Below, in pieces: positions 13,291-25,900 of a stretch of DNA of 64,000 nucleotides. The stretch is from Neelides folsomi. Its lineage: Eukaryota > Arthropoda > Collembola > Neelipleona > Neelidae. Made by a program: the position numbers and the translations under genes. The stretch's first letter is position 1. The number at the start of each line of letters is the position of its first letter. The notes beneath the pieces are model-generated. The model did not search any database and was not told the DNA's origin. It saw only the letters and a list, made by a program, of their open reading frames with translations. The stretch lies in assembly GCA_034687125.1 (NCBI GenBank), contig JAQGBZ010000152.1, positions 1 through 64,000 of the forward strand, given 5' to 3'.

Positions 13291-16200
13291 GTGAGTGGAG
13301 TGGGGAAATTCGCCCTTGTAATATTAAGAAGAGTTCTCTTGGTATATTTGCTCTTGTGATATTTATTTAGCGATATGATCAGTGGAGTTCCTTCCGAGAT
13401 CCCCTCAAGAGGAAGTTAAATACTTGAATGTCTTTAATTTAATGCTAATCATTTGGTTGGGGGATGGGGAAAGTCCGGAAAGGAGATTTGAGATTTCGCA
13501 CGGGTCTTATCATTTTTCCAATCCTGGTGTAATCCCATCATCATTAGCCCTTGTACTTTGTAATACAAGCCCAATCTCTCAATCTCCGATTTGCCCCAAC
13601 AATCTTTAATGTATATGTTATGTACAGAAGGTCTTTAACTCAAAATGTGAAATTGAATCAGTATAATTTTTTTAATATGTCTTATCAAACATTTACAGTT
13701 CTTTGCATTAAATGAAGTGCAAATGGAGAAAGCGATTTCTCACCAAATTTCACCATTTATGTTAAGACCGGCAAAGTTGGAAGTAAAAGTAAATTGGATA
13801 TTCGGGACAAGTTTATGATTTCCAAATGTATGTTAAATACGAGAACGGCCGTAATATCCGAAGTAGGGAAATAAAGTGGAAGAATCGCGGTTGGGGAAAC
13901 TCTCCCGGTGAAATGTTTCGCTCAAAAACGACTTATTGGATATGATATTATGCATTCTTTCCTCCATTTTGGATTCAAAAACCCCAATTCTATGAGAGGG
14001 ATTTGAAAGGAAGCCGAAGGCCCTTAAGGCCATTTTATTAGCCAAAATCGGCTCCGACTCCATTTTTCAATTTATTTCAATTTATTTGGCTGGTTTGAAA
14101 TATTTTACATATTCCAATGTTACATTTTCTTCCTTTCACTCATTTTCCCTCCTCTTTCATCTCATTTGGAATTGTGTAAATAATTTGATCTCGTGCTCCA
14201 ATCTCCATCCTTTATTATTTCATCTGCATAAATAAATATTTTATTTCTCCAAACAGGCATGAGAATGGAGAGGAATAAACAAGGCATTTAAACTTACTTT
14301 AATTAAATACTTCCATCACTCACTCACACTCCAAAGTTCAAAGAGAATTTGAATGCGATTCAACAATGACTTCTAAATTATTTTCATTCTATCCTTTAAT
14401 TCTTATTCATTCCTTAGGCAAACTAAACATTAACTAAATTAAAGTTGTGGAAATTATACAAGTACTTATTCGTATATATAATATACAGAAGATGTACAAA
14501 CTGTACTGTACTCTATGTATGGTATGTATTTCAAACTTCATAGGATTTTCTTTTGTCGTTATTTTCTCTTTTAATTCACGCCCTATAATTACGCCCTCAA
14601 CATTACTTTGTACGATTTTACTCCTATCTTGTCAGGAATCGGGTGAAATATACGATTTCTGACTTTTATAACACTGTTAAAGTTTAAAACCTTTGTTATT
14701 TATTGAACTTTGATAAATATACTTCTCCATATAAAGTATATTAATATGAGATTCCTCCACTTTTTAGTTGTTGTAATAATGTATTGCAAAGTGTGCATTG
14801 TTTGTATGTAAATCTTGATAGAGTGTTTGAACACGATTTTCCTCCTTTAACTCTCGCATATTTTCTCTTAGGATAAGCCCAGTTTTCACCATTTTCAATT
14901 CTTTCTCCTGTCGGTTCCAAAATGGATTTATTATATGGGGAGACTTAGAATGGGAAATTTTATTTCGCGCGGAGTGTCGGGGAGAGAATTCGTGTTTGTG
15001 ACAAATTTATCTTTTCATTGACTACTCCTGGAAGTATTCGAACAGTGGGAACTCCCAAAAGGATATTCCTACTTGTACTTCCCCGCCTATACGACCCCCA
15101 TGTAAAGTAGCCCATAAGTACACGATGAGGGAAATATCTTTTTATCTCTCTTGTTCTTTTCCCAACTACCGGCATTGTTGTCTGCCATGCAAAACACGAA
15201 CCTCTTTGAAATTATTTTAATGTAGCTCAACTCACGACCATCTTATTTGCCTCATCATAAATTAATTTAAGCCAATTTCCAGAAATTGTAATTCAAATGT
15301 ATATTATATATTAACTACTTTAAAGTATGATGAGGATTTTCCTGACCAAGTTTTAAGAAAAGTTTTAATTATATTTGCTCAAGTCGGAAAGTTTGGAGGA
15401 GTTCTCAACTCTTTCACTTTATATAAAACATATCCATTTTTAATGCGGAGGAGAAAATTGAAGGAGAGAATTTCATTTCCCATTTCGCCGCCCGCGCGTC
15501 CTTCAATCACTTCTATTTTTTCAAATATCCCAAAATTGGTGTAATGTGAGGGAAGCCCTGGGGAGCTTTCGAAGCTTCAATAAATTCCATCGGTGCAGTG
15601 CAGTCTGCACCCTCCATTATCGTATCTTACCAGATGACGGGTTTTTTTCAATACATTACGCTCATACATAACCATATCTTTCAGAAATAATGATACAGTT
15701 TCTCTTTACTGGAGAAATTACAATAATAAACTCTGTATGTATCCAATTAAAATAAATGCAATTGTAAAGGTATCAATATAATTACATAAATAGCCTCATG
15801 TACAAGTATAAAAATAGAACCGGAAAGTATCAAATTTTTATAACATTACATAATACATGATACTTTATATCGGTAAATAATACGGAAACTGAAACGTATA
15901 CCATAATATTGATATGCAGAATACTTTTCACAGTGTGCCTTTAATTGTATTAGAAAGCTCTTGAGTGTTAGGGGAAAGTACAAAGGTATCGTAGTGATTA
16001 CACGGAGATCGTTGGCGGAAATCTGAGCTTAAGCCCGAACCTTCCTCAAGAATTCAATAGGGTCAATTGATCGCTCTTTATACTCCTGGGTTAACATAAA
16101 TATCATAAAAAGGTTCCTTTCCCATTTCCCACATTTAAATCCAATCTGTGTAAGTGTGGGCTAAAGGGGTAATGGTGAATGGGAAGGGGGGGAGATCCAA

Positions 16201-16581
16201 TAGAATTCATTTATTCAGCAACCAAATCTACCAGACTGGGCTATATGGCAAAAGTTAATAAGCGAAGTTCTCTAAACCATTTCCCTGCATTTGAGCATCA
16301 GAGTTCCAATTTACTTTCAATTTCCGCTTTATTACCAAGTTGAAATCTATTTGCTGAGGTTGGGAAAATAATATTACAAATTCCTTTACTTCTTCAAAAT
16401 GCAGGATAAGCAAATAAAAATCAGTAATTGAATAAGTTCAATGTTCAACTTAAATAAATAAGTAAATACAGATGCCATTTATTTAAAATGTTACATTGGG
16501 CCATTTAGAATCTTGGCCTTGGTTCACTTTTAATCATTAAATTTTTTTCTTTAAAATAAAAACTTGTAAATGGGTTTTTAG

Positions 16582-16911
16582 AGAAGAGCGGGAGCGGTCG
16601 AACACCGAAGGGCGAAGATGGACCCAAACGCCCTCCTTGCGGTTGTCGAACGGCCGACTTCGAGGGCAATTATACGCGTCGGTTCCTGGGTCGATGCCAG
16701 CAGCTGCCCCGCATTCCCATCCAACCTCCCCCACGATCGTCGTGAGTGACCGGAGCGCTTCACAGGGACTTGGACAAGGCCATGTGTTCCAACACCTCGA
16801 CCACCGCCGGACCGGGAAGGGGTGTACAGGGTCGCTGCTTACCGTAGACGACTCCTTCCTTGTGGACGACTTCATCTCACCTCACATGAACTACCGTGGA
16901 GAGAACTACGG
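16582..16911 (+). CDS. Ih: Ih exon 1 (first visible): variable N-terminal region
   Basis: An acceptor (GGGTTTTTAG) at 16580-16581 and a donor (GG|GTGAGT) at 16911/16912 bound a GC-rich open stretch. Intron phases are 2 before and 2 after. It encodes a low-complexity cytoplasmic N-terminus with segments such as [10 protein letters not shown] and [10 protein letters not shown]. The frame is open from 16541, and the first in-frame ATG is at 16694, so this may be an internal exon or a 5'UTR-plus-start exon. It joins in phase to exon 2. The assignment rests on the phase match, GC content and position. Confidence 0.75.
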
Positions 16912-19900
16912 GTGAGTGGAAATACCCTGAATGGACCCCAAGAGAAATCATATCCCAGATGTTCTTTTTCTTATATTCTTCTTTCCTATATTTTACATTT
17001 ACTCCATTCCTACAAAATCTCTTTCCTGTCGAATTCCAATATATAGGGATTATATAACTATGTAGGGCCTTCTGGAGTTCTCATGCATAAATAAATAAAA
17101 AGAGTTTTTCGATATTCAAATTGCCTTCGTTTTCTTCTTCGGACCTTAAGGACTCTTCTGGCCCTTAATGCCTCTTGATCTTATTCAATGGGAGGTGAAT
17201 GGGAATGTCTTATTATAATATTGATAGAATGACTCATCCGTGAGAGATTCACTTTCTTTATTACAAAATATCCTCCATTAATAATTTACAAGATCAGATG
17301 TCTGAATGAACCATTATGCAAGGACATTACTATTTCAAAGAACTGCTATATGACCATGATATATACTTACATACATTATACTCGTATGTACAGAAAAAAA
17401 TGATAGACTCCCGTCCCAAAAGTTCTTGATTTCCCTTTGTAACTGTACAGAATGGGCCATAAGTATCTTTCTTTTTTAAATAAGCAATCGTATAAAAAAG
17501 AAAGCAACTTATGGCCCAACCTGTATGTATATGTACATATTTGTACTGTATATGAAACAATGATATGATAACTATAAACACTTGTATCTATTTATTGTTA
17601 AATTTTAAAAATATTTAATATTATGTTTGCCTTCAATGTAATAGAGAAGTCAAAATAAAATTTATTATTTATATAGATAATAAATATTCGTTCGATCCGC
17701 CCATTAATTGACAATTTATCTATTGGATAACATCTTTTTCACTATTGACTTGAACATGGATTAAAAGCAGATAAGCCGAATATTGTGTTATTGATCCCAT
17801 GTTAAGTCGAATATAATGAGATGTTCTCCACTTGACCTCCCATTGGATGAGTATAATAGACTGACTCAGCGTCCCCGTCTCCTGACCCCGTTAGGAAGAT
17901 TCATGGTTCCCGGGTCGAAAGAAAGCGAAATTCTATATATACAAAGTGCTTTATAATAAAGTATTTCCCATCGAAGGAACTTTAGTGTTGGCTATGTAGC
18001 TTTCTAAGTGTACTAGGTATGCCAGATTGGTTTGTATGTAGCCAAGTAGATGAAAGTATTCGTTGTGTGGAAGAAAGCAGGCTCTTGTATGGAGTTATAA
18101 TCAGACAAGGAGGAGCAGAGGGGCTGGTGATAGATTGGCTCTATGGGTTCTCATCACGGGAGGTTTTAGAAATTGGCAAAGGACGGAGCATTTACATCTT
18201 AAGGGCACTCTTCGAACAAGGCTGTGCTGTGGGTGATTAAAGGAAGCCCTGCTGGTGTGGCATAATAATCCCGCCACCTCCACCACCTCACCTCCTGCTC
18301 CACATGGAGCTCACAGTAAACACCCTTTGTGTACTTTCAAGGAGGAAGAATAATAAATGAGGAATACGTCATTCACTCCGGATATGACCTGTTCTCATCG
18401 CCCTTGTTCTGATACTTTGTATATATCGTTTTTCTTAATATGAGCCTATTCTGTCATTTCCTCGTATCAAATATGTTTATTTGGATAAATCATGTCTAAC
18501 AATAAGTACAAGTAGTCTTATTATAAAACTTTACTTATTAATGTATTTATTTAATAAATGTATTTTATTTTATAGATTACGTAGTTTGGCTTAATTATTT
18601 GTCTTTGAATAATGTAGGAATAGGGAATAAATGAAAAATTCAACAGAGGTGTGGGAATGAAAGTGAATGGAAATTGGATTAATAACCGACAAATTTCCCA
18701 TCTTTTGAGGAAAGTGAAGCTTCAATTTGTTGAGGAGATTTGGAAATTGAAAGTCTTTTGCTTCGACGACTGTAAATTAATTTACGGGTCAAAATGGGCG
18801 TTGGATGAATTGAGTGGTTTTAATTGAAAAGCTCTCTCGCCATATTTCATCCTCAAATATTGGAATTTAATTAATCTCTTCAAAATTCATACAAATAGCT
18901 CAAATATGGAACCATTATTTTTGGGCAAATTGACTTCTTAAGGAATGACCTCAATTCATTTATATGAATATTTATTATTATTAAATATATAAAGAGTTCT
19001 GCTCATGAGTTAAATTTCATCGAAGGATAAATGCTTATACCTTATGCTTATACCCTATGTTTTATACCTTAATTGATTATTTGCCCAACTTTGAGTTTAA
19101 AATGGAGTATTCACATTTTATTTTGCTAAATATCCATATAGTAATACTGATCAGTATACTGTATCAGTAAATATAAAATTATAATGATTGTTTATTTTTT
19201 AGGTCCGGAGGTCCCTCCGGATTCAGTGGTTCCAAAGTTCATTTTTCTGGGGACGACGTGAGTCTTTATGGGACTCCTAAGGACGAACCGATGACTCCAA
19301 GCATGTTTTTAAACGCTGGCGACCGTGCGGGGCCCCATGCCTCCACGACGACTGTGGAGAGCAAGTCGTCGTTTCTGCGAAACCAACTCCAAGCCCTCTT
19401 TCAACCCACGGACAACAAGCTGGCCATGAAGCTGTTCGGCTCCAAAAAAGCCCTCATGAAGGAGCGAATTCGCCAGAAGAATGCAGGGCATTGGATCATC
19501 CATCCTTGCTCAAACTTTCGGTAAGTTGTGGAACATCCTTTCTTAAACATTGCTGCTATCACCACTCCCCCATTCCCTTTTGTTTGCCCAGCCAAAGTGG
19601 AAAACTCCCGTCTTACGTAATATTCAATCATTTCATCTCTCATCTTATTAGACACGCTATATTTCATACCCAATTCACTCCCTGCTATAACATAATCCAC
19701 TGCTCACTCACTTTATAATTTTATACATGGTTGAATAGTTAGAATATCAATATGAATTGGTACGTTATACGGACAATTTGGTATATTTACTTATTAGGAA
19801 TAAGGATAAGTATAAATGTGTTTATACGCATTTATGCATTCTTACGTAAAATACTTATAATGTTATAACTCTACTAAACTGATACTAACATTAAGTAATG

Positions 19901-22900
19901 TAATAGGCTTATTGTTCGTAATAATACGAGTATATAAAATGTGTATCATGAGGGTTATCGTAGTTATATAACTTAAGTGAAATTTCTTTAATAAATCGCG
20001 ACTCAGTTTCTCTGTCAAAACTTTGTCTTGTGAAAAATGTGGACTTTCGCTTTCCGCCTCAAAATCTCCGAACCCCCGAAATGTATCCCGAACTGCCCGA
20101 GTTCCATAGCACGAAAGACATAGAATATAATATAAATCCATATCGTCCGACTGTTACTCAATGAAGAGGGGCGAAGAAAGTGTGACCTACTTTCCCAACA
20201 CCACTTGGAGATATCCTGTAACATGGGGGAAGATAGGGAGGTTCATCTCCTCCTTTTCCTTGTTCTTTCTCTCTCCCGATTCTTCCTAATGAACCCGCCC
20301 CAATCACAATTCTATGCTTAAGCCCCCATACTACACAATAAATAAATACAGATTAACTACATCCTGGACTACATAATGGAATACATTTCCTATTCTGTAT
20401 GTATATGGTACATTCCCCATTCTATAAGTACATCTTCTGTTTCTATTTAAATATTTATAACTTATATGGTATTACATATTACATTCTGTAGGCGATTTAC
20501 ATTAGTAATAAATACACATTGGTAAAATATGCAAAATTGTATGTATTTACATATCTAGAATCGGTACATTTAATATTTAGTATGTAATATAGTAACTTTT
20601 TAGATATTGAGCAACTTTCATCTTAAATTCAAATTTTAACAATTTTTTCTTCTACATAAATGATAATTCTCAAGCTACTTATCATTACTATTTATCTTTA
20701 GGCCTTTTGTAGCATAAGGAGAAAGTTTTCTTCTGCAGTTGTCCTTAATACTTACGAGGGAGTAATTAAGAGCTGCACATAAAAAGTTTTATTATAAATT
20801 GGCCAAGTTTGAAATTTCTTATGGAATTCTTATGGGGTGATGATGGGTTTGAATGATTAAAAGCAACTTGAACTTCATTGTTTGAATACAAGTACAAAAC
20901 ACTTTAATTTCCAGATACGGTTTAATACTCAATTTATAAGGATTTAAATATTAAGACGATTTACAATGTTAAATACTTTAATAACTTAATATAAAGGGAA
21001 TTTGAATTTGTGGCTTAAAACTCTGGACATTTCTCCCAAGTGGGTGTGTTTGGGAGATTAAGGAGATGTTTTTATTCGATGATCCATCTCCGTTGGCTTT
21101 TCCATAGAGAAATGTCTCTCCGTTGGGTTCTCAAATGTCTTGAGGGAAAATTTTCCTTTTGACTCCAAAGGCTTTGAGTTTGAAGTGAAATGAGGGAGAG
21201 TCGGAGCTCATTATCATCCACCCAATTCCGAGACACTTTTTCTCGAACATCTCCGAGAGCCCTTAATGAACTTAGACAAGATTACGATTCAATTTCATTC
21301 ACGTCTTTCAAAATAAGGTTAAACTAATTGTAAGTTTTGAGGAAATGTGATAACCGTTTGGATAATTGGCTTTTCCTTTTTTAACCTTTAAAAACTTTCC
21401 AACACCTTTCTCTCTGAATTTCCTTCTAGCTATATTTCATATGCCAAGTTTGAATTTTCTGTTAGGAACTTAGAATTATAAGACTATGTTAAAATTTATA
21501 TCTACCTACGTGATATCTGAAGTCTTGCCTATACAGTTATTATTAAAGGAAATGAAAGGTGAAGATAGTTTAAGAATTTAGTTTGAAATAGTTAATTCAA
21601 TTATGTTTTTCGTGCACGTGGCAAATAAGCAAAGATTTCAGGAGTGGGGTTTGTTAGTAAGAAGGGATGATTTTGAAAAAGGGAAAAATGTCGGTATTTG
21701 TATTGTTCAACGGAGTGAGTTTTAATTGAAGTTATTGAATAATTTATGACAATGAGAATTCCTGGATATAAAAGTAAATTAAAATTCCTTCTTTTCTCCT
21801 TCATTGAACAAAGGATAATTAAGAAAAGAGTGGAAAACCTTCGTTGACTTAATTAAAACGTCGGAAAATTCATTTCGCCAATTTTTCCCAAAGAGCAATT
21901 TTTATTTTGGGTTTCTTTACTTTCCAGGCATTCGTTCGTTCATTATTTGTTATGTATTCTTCTGCTTCCTTTTTCGCTTCTTACTTTCAATGATTTTGAC
22001 AATTGAAATTAACGTTTTTTCTCTTCATTCATCCTCATTCTTTACATTTTGGAGTAAAATGAAGTTTGAAAAAAGGGGAAAGTAATTTCCGGTTAAATTC
22101 AAAAAAGTTGGACCTTTTCATTAAAACTTCTTTTTATATTGGAATTCTCATTGGATGTTTTTCAAAGTGGGATGTTTTCAGGATATTTTCTAAAGTTGTA
22201 ATTTCAGCTTTCATAAATTTCATGAGAGCATATTGAGGGAAATTAGTTTTTACGGAGATTAAACCTTCTAAAGCAATGTGAATAAACCATTCTGGATCTC
22301 CATTTATTAAATCGATGAAAATGATAGGGGGATTCCCAACTTGACATTTTCTCCTCTCGAGTTGGAAAAAGATGAAAGTTTTGTCAAATCTCGCCCTCAC
22401 GCAACTTTTCCCCTCAACCAAATATCAATTCTCACATCGTTTTTGAATTCTCACATCGTGGTCGCTGAACCAATTTGGAAATTGTGGGATAATGTGTTCT
22501 CTTCGCGTGTGAGCTTAGTTCGGAGTAATATCTTCAAATGTTTCCCCTTGAGGGCACAGAAAGGAATTTAAGAAAAGAAAGAGTTTTAATGGCGAAAAGA
22601 ATCCGCTTTCCGCAGCCCGCACTTTTCAACATTTCTCTTCAATAACTCCAACATCTCTGCTCAAAAGAAATTAAAGGAAGTCATGTTTAAAGCTCAAAGG
22701 CTTTCCACTCACAAAACTTTCATTATTAAACAAAAAAAGTCTTGTAGCATAATAGCTTTATCAGATACAGACTGATTTTAAAATTTAAATAATTATCACT
22801 ATAGTTTTTAAACCATTTCTTATGCACTTGCATAATATATTTGTGGGTTTGCAATTTAAATCGGGTTATCTCAAAATTAGAATTTATTTTCAGAGTTACT

Positions 22901-25900
22901 AAAGAATTGAATTTCGCCAAAGTTTCAATATTATTAAATACAGTGATAGTACAGCAATTTAATAATGCGTTTAAATCTAATCATAATTAATTTGCCAATA
23001 TTTTACTACAAATTATCATATTTGTAAACTACTGTATTCGTATTAATGTTAGCTGTATTTTACTCATATTAAAAATTCTTAATTTATAGTTGTAAATTTA
23101 AGTTGAATGAGCATTAGAAATGAAAAAGGAGTGAAAAAGGAAATTTTTCTCAACAAAGCATTGTGTAAATTGTCTACATCATAATTTACTCATTATGCCC
23201 CATATTTTGTATAGTATCCGAATATGTTATTAATTAAATTTTTAAGAAATTCATTTTAAATAAATCTTTAGCAACGATTTAAGATTTTGAGATAACCCGA
23301 TTCAAATTGCAAACCCTCGTTTATATTTTTTATGGATCTCTTTAATTTTGAATAAGTATCATAAAGAGTCGTTCTTGTCATTATAAATTATAATTACCCA
23401 TCAGAAAAAAAAACTTTTAAATAATATTGCGTCCAAATATTCCAAATAGTCAAATAAAATTTTTAAATTAATGATAATTAATGATTAAAAACCTTTATAT
23501 TTAGATTACTAAAATTTCCATATTAAAATTCAGCAAGTCAGAAACAAGTACTTATCTCTAATATTCCACAAGTAAAGAATTCTCGAATATTTTACGAAAG
23601 AGAGAAAAGTTTTGTAAAGGTAAATTTGTTCAACTTTTGTGCATCTCTGATTGCTTCTCCTTGTCTTCACAATTGGCCCAATAATATTTCCCACTTATTT
23701 CTATATCAAAAAAGAGGAAACTCATTTATAACTCACGGACTTCATCCAGGGACAAAAAGGGCAAAAATTCAGTTCATTTCCCCTCAGCCTACACACACAT
23801 TTGTCCAATTCTTCTCCTCATTTCACAGAACACTCCGCTCCTAACAACCAAGGCGAAGTTCCCATCTAAGAAACGGCCCCCGACAAATTCATATAGCTCA
23901 TGAAACCAAAAGCAATTTATATAAACTCTGTACGCAACGTGCCGCGTATTCATTCATATTCCACTTTATAAAAATGAAATACTCCCAAAAGTGAATGGAG
24001 GAAAACGAAGGAGGAAAATTCATCTCGTCCGTTTAGACGAACCTTCAAATAAATCCCAAAAAAAGAATTTTGAGTCGAATATGGAATTTCCTGTCTGTCA
24101 GCCTTTGATTCTTGATTTCGAGACAATCAAATTCGTTTTGTCGTACTACAGATACATATATCAGCTTGTACGTATATCACTTCCAACATTCTCCTAACTA
24201 AACTTTATTTACTATTACAGATACTTGCTAGTATATGCGTGGGAGGAATATACTTAATGATATTAGATATATATTATACCATTTGTATGGTATTTTATGG
24301 TATAAATAATAAATTCTATTCTATTTGATATCAAACCTTTGAGTCTCCCTATTATTGTACTGTATATCATTAAAATAACATTTGAGCTATAATGATTGTT
24401 ATATTGATACGGTTATAAAGAATTCATACATAAATGTGTAGGATTTAGTAGAAGTAAGTGAAAGTTTTGGTTTCCCATTGAATGTGCATGGCGGCGGGTC
24501 CAGACGGTTCCTCATTTCCTTTTTCTTTCCCAGTTTTTTTCCTCCCTTCTTCTTCTGTAATAGAGAATAAAGGGAAAACCCGCCCCACAACACACATGTG
24601 AAGGTATAAAGATGAAGGGGAAAGTTTGGTAAAACTCTCCTTTGATTCTTCAAGAGATCTTAATTGATTTTATATCCTTTCTTGGGCTTTCTTCTATGGA
24701 GAGGGTAAAAAGCGTTGGGTAATCCAATAACAGGATTTCTCCTTTGAGCAGCTTTGGGCTTAACTCCAATTTCCCCCCGCCTTTCCCACTCAACGTTCCT
24801 TTGTGGCATTAACACTTGAGAACCATTTGCTCCATGTTTCACATACACTTGCCCTAATTAATTATACATAGGTAGAATATATATAAGAAGTTCAAAAGCT
24901 TCTTCGACATAATTTTAATTAATAATTAATACGCAGAATATAAAATTCACATCATAAAACATAGGAATAATTTAAGAATATAACCCAAATTTATAATCCA
25001 ATAACCCCTTTTATGATTTTCGGAATCTGTATGCTTTAATGCTTTTAATTAATTTGATAACTTATTGTTATCTTACAGTGTTACACGAATACAAGACATG
25101 TAAAAATGAGAGTATTTAAGACGCACTTTAAGAGTAGATTTTGTTTAATGTTTTTAATGCAGAAGTTTAGAACTGCTTAAATCAATTAATGTTTAAAATT
25201 CGGAACTAATGAAATTATTATTGGCAAAATATAAAGAAAATCGATGTTTTAGATGTTATTGTTTTGTTTTTTGAAGGTTTTACTGGGACTTGTGCATGCT
25301 TCTTCTCCTTGTTGCAAATTTGATCATACTTCCCGTCGCCATCTCCTTCTTTAGAGATGATCTCAGCATCCGATGGATCGCCTTCAATTGCCTTTCAGAC
25401 ACAATCTTCCTCGTCGACATTGCTGTAAATTTCCGCACAGGCAAGTGAAAAGTGTTCTTTTCTATGTGTATTATGATTACAAGATGAAGTATCTTGTAGG
25501 ATCAGATAGGAAAATCCATTAATTCACAAATTTCCCCACTTTCCCCCCAAACGTCTGAGTTGGGGAATCTTCAATAATAATTCTCTTACTCGTTCCGCTG
25601 ACTTGGCCCTTTCCTTACACTCGCAGATAAAATGTAATGATTGGAAAGGGAGGATTTCGAATTTTCAATTCCAATAGGGAAAAATCCCTATTTACGGAAA
25701 TAGACCCAATGTGGAATTTAATGGAAAATCAATGGTGGAGGAGGAAGGGGACGTTTTTTGTCCAATGTCCGAAGGCTAATTAAAGGTGGATTTACCGAGG
25801 GTGGAAAATCGTAGATTTGGGACCAATTAGACTTAAATCAGTTTCGACCAACAATGGGGCGACCAAAGAGGGGAGAGATGTGGAAACGCGGGAATTAAAG

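Larger units (their letters stand above)
1..16581. other. Intergenic region upstream of Ih, no supported gene
   Basis: This AT-rich stretch contains many short open frames, several on both strands at once (for example 601-913, 886-1269, 10323-10987 and 12932-13359). None has a recognisable domain or a convincing chain of exons. It holds a degraded MITE near 426-510 and a GC-richer, splice-bounded open stretch near 13084-13290, both listed separately. The rest is AT-rich sequence with short GC-richer islands around 600-1300, 1600-2200, 5500-5750, 7450-7700, 10380-10680 and 12900-13300. It may include the Ih promoter and 5' exons, but nothing visible fixes their positions. Confidence 0.6.

Noticed and set aside
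16582-16875. Minus-strand open frames of 61-112 codons
   Set aside because: They are antisense shadows of the GC-rich first visible Ih exon, which joins in phase to exon 2 on the plus strand.
18019-18240. 73-codon plus-strand frame in Ih intron 1
   Set aside because: No recognisable homology and no splice context linking it to Ih.
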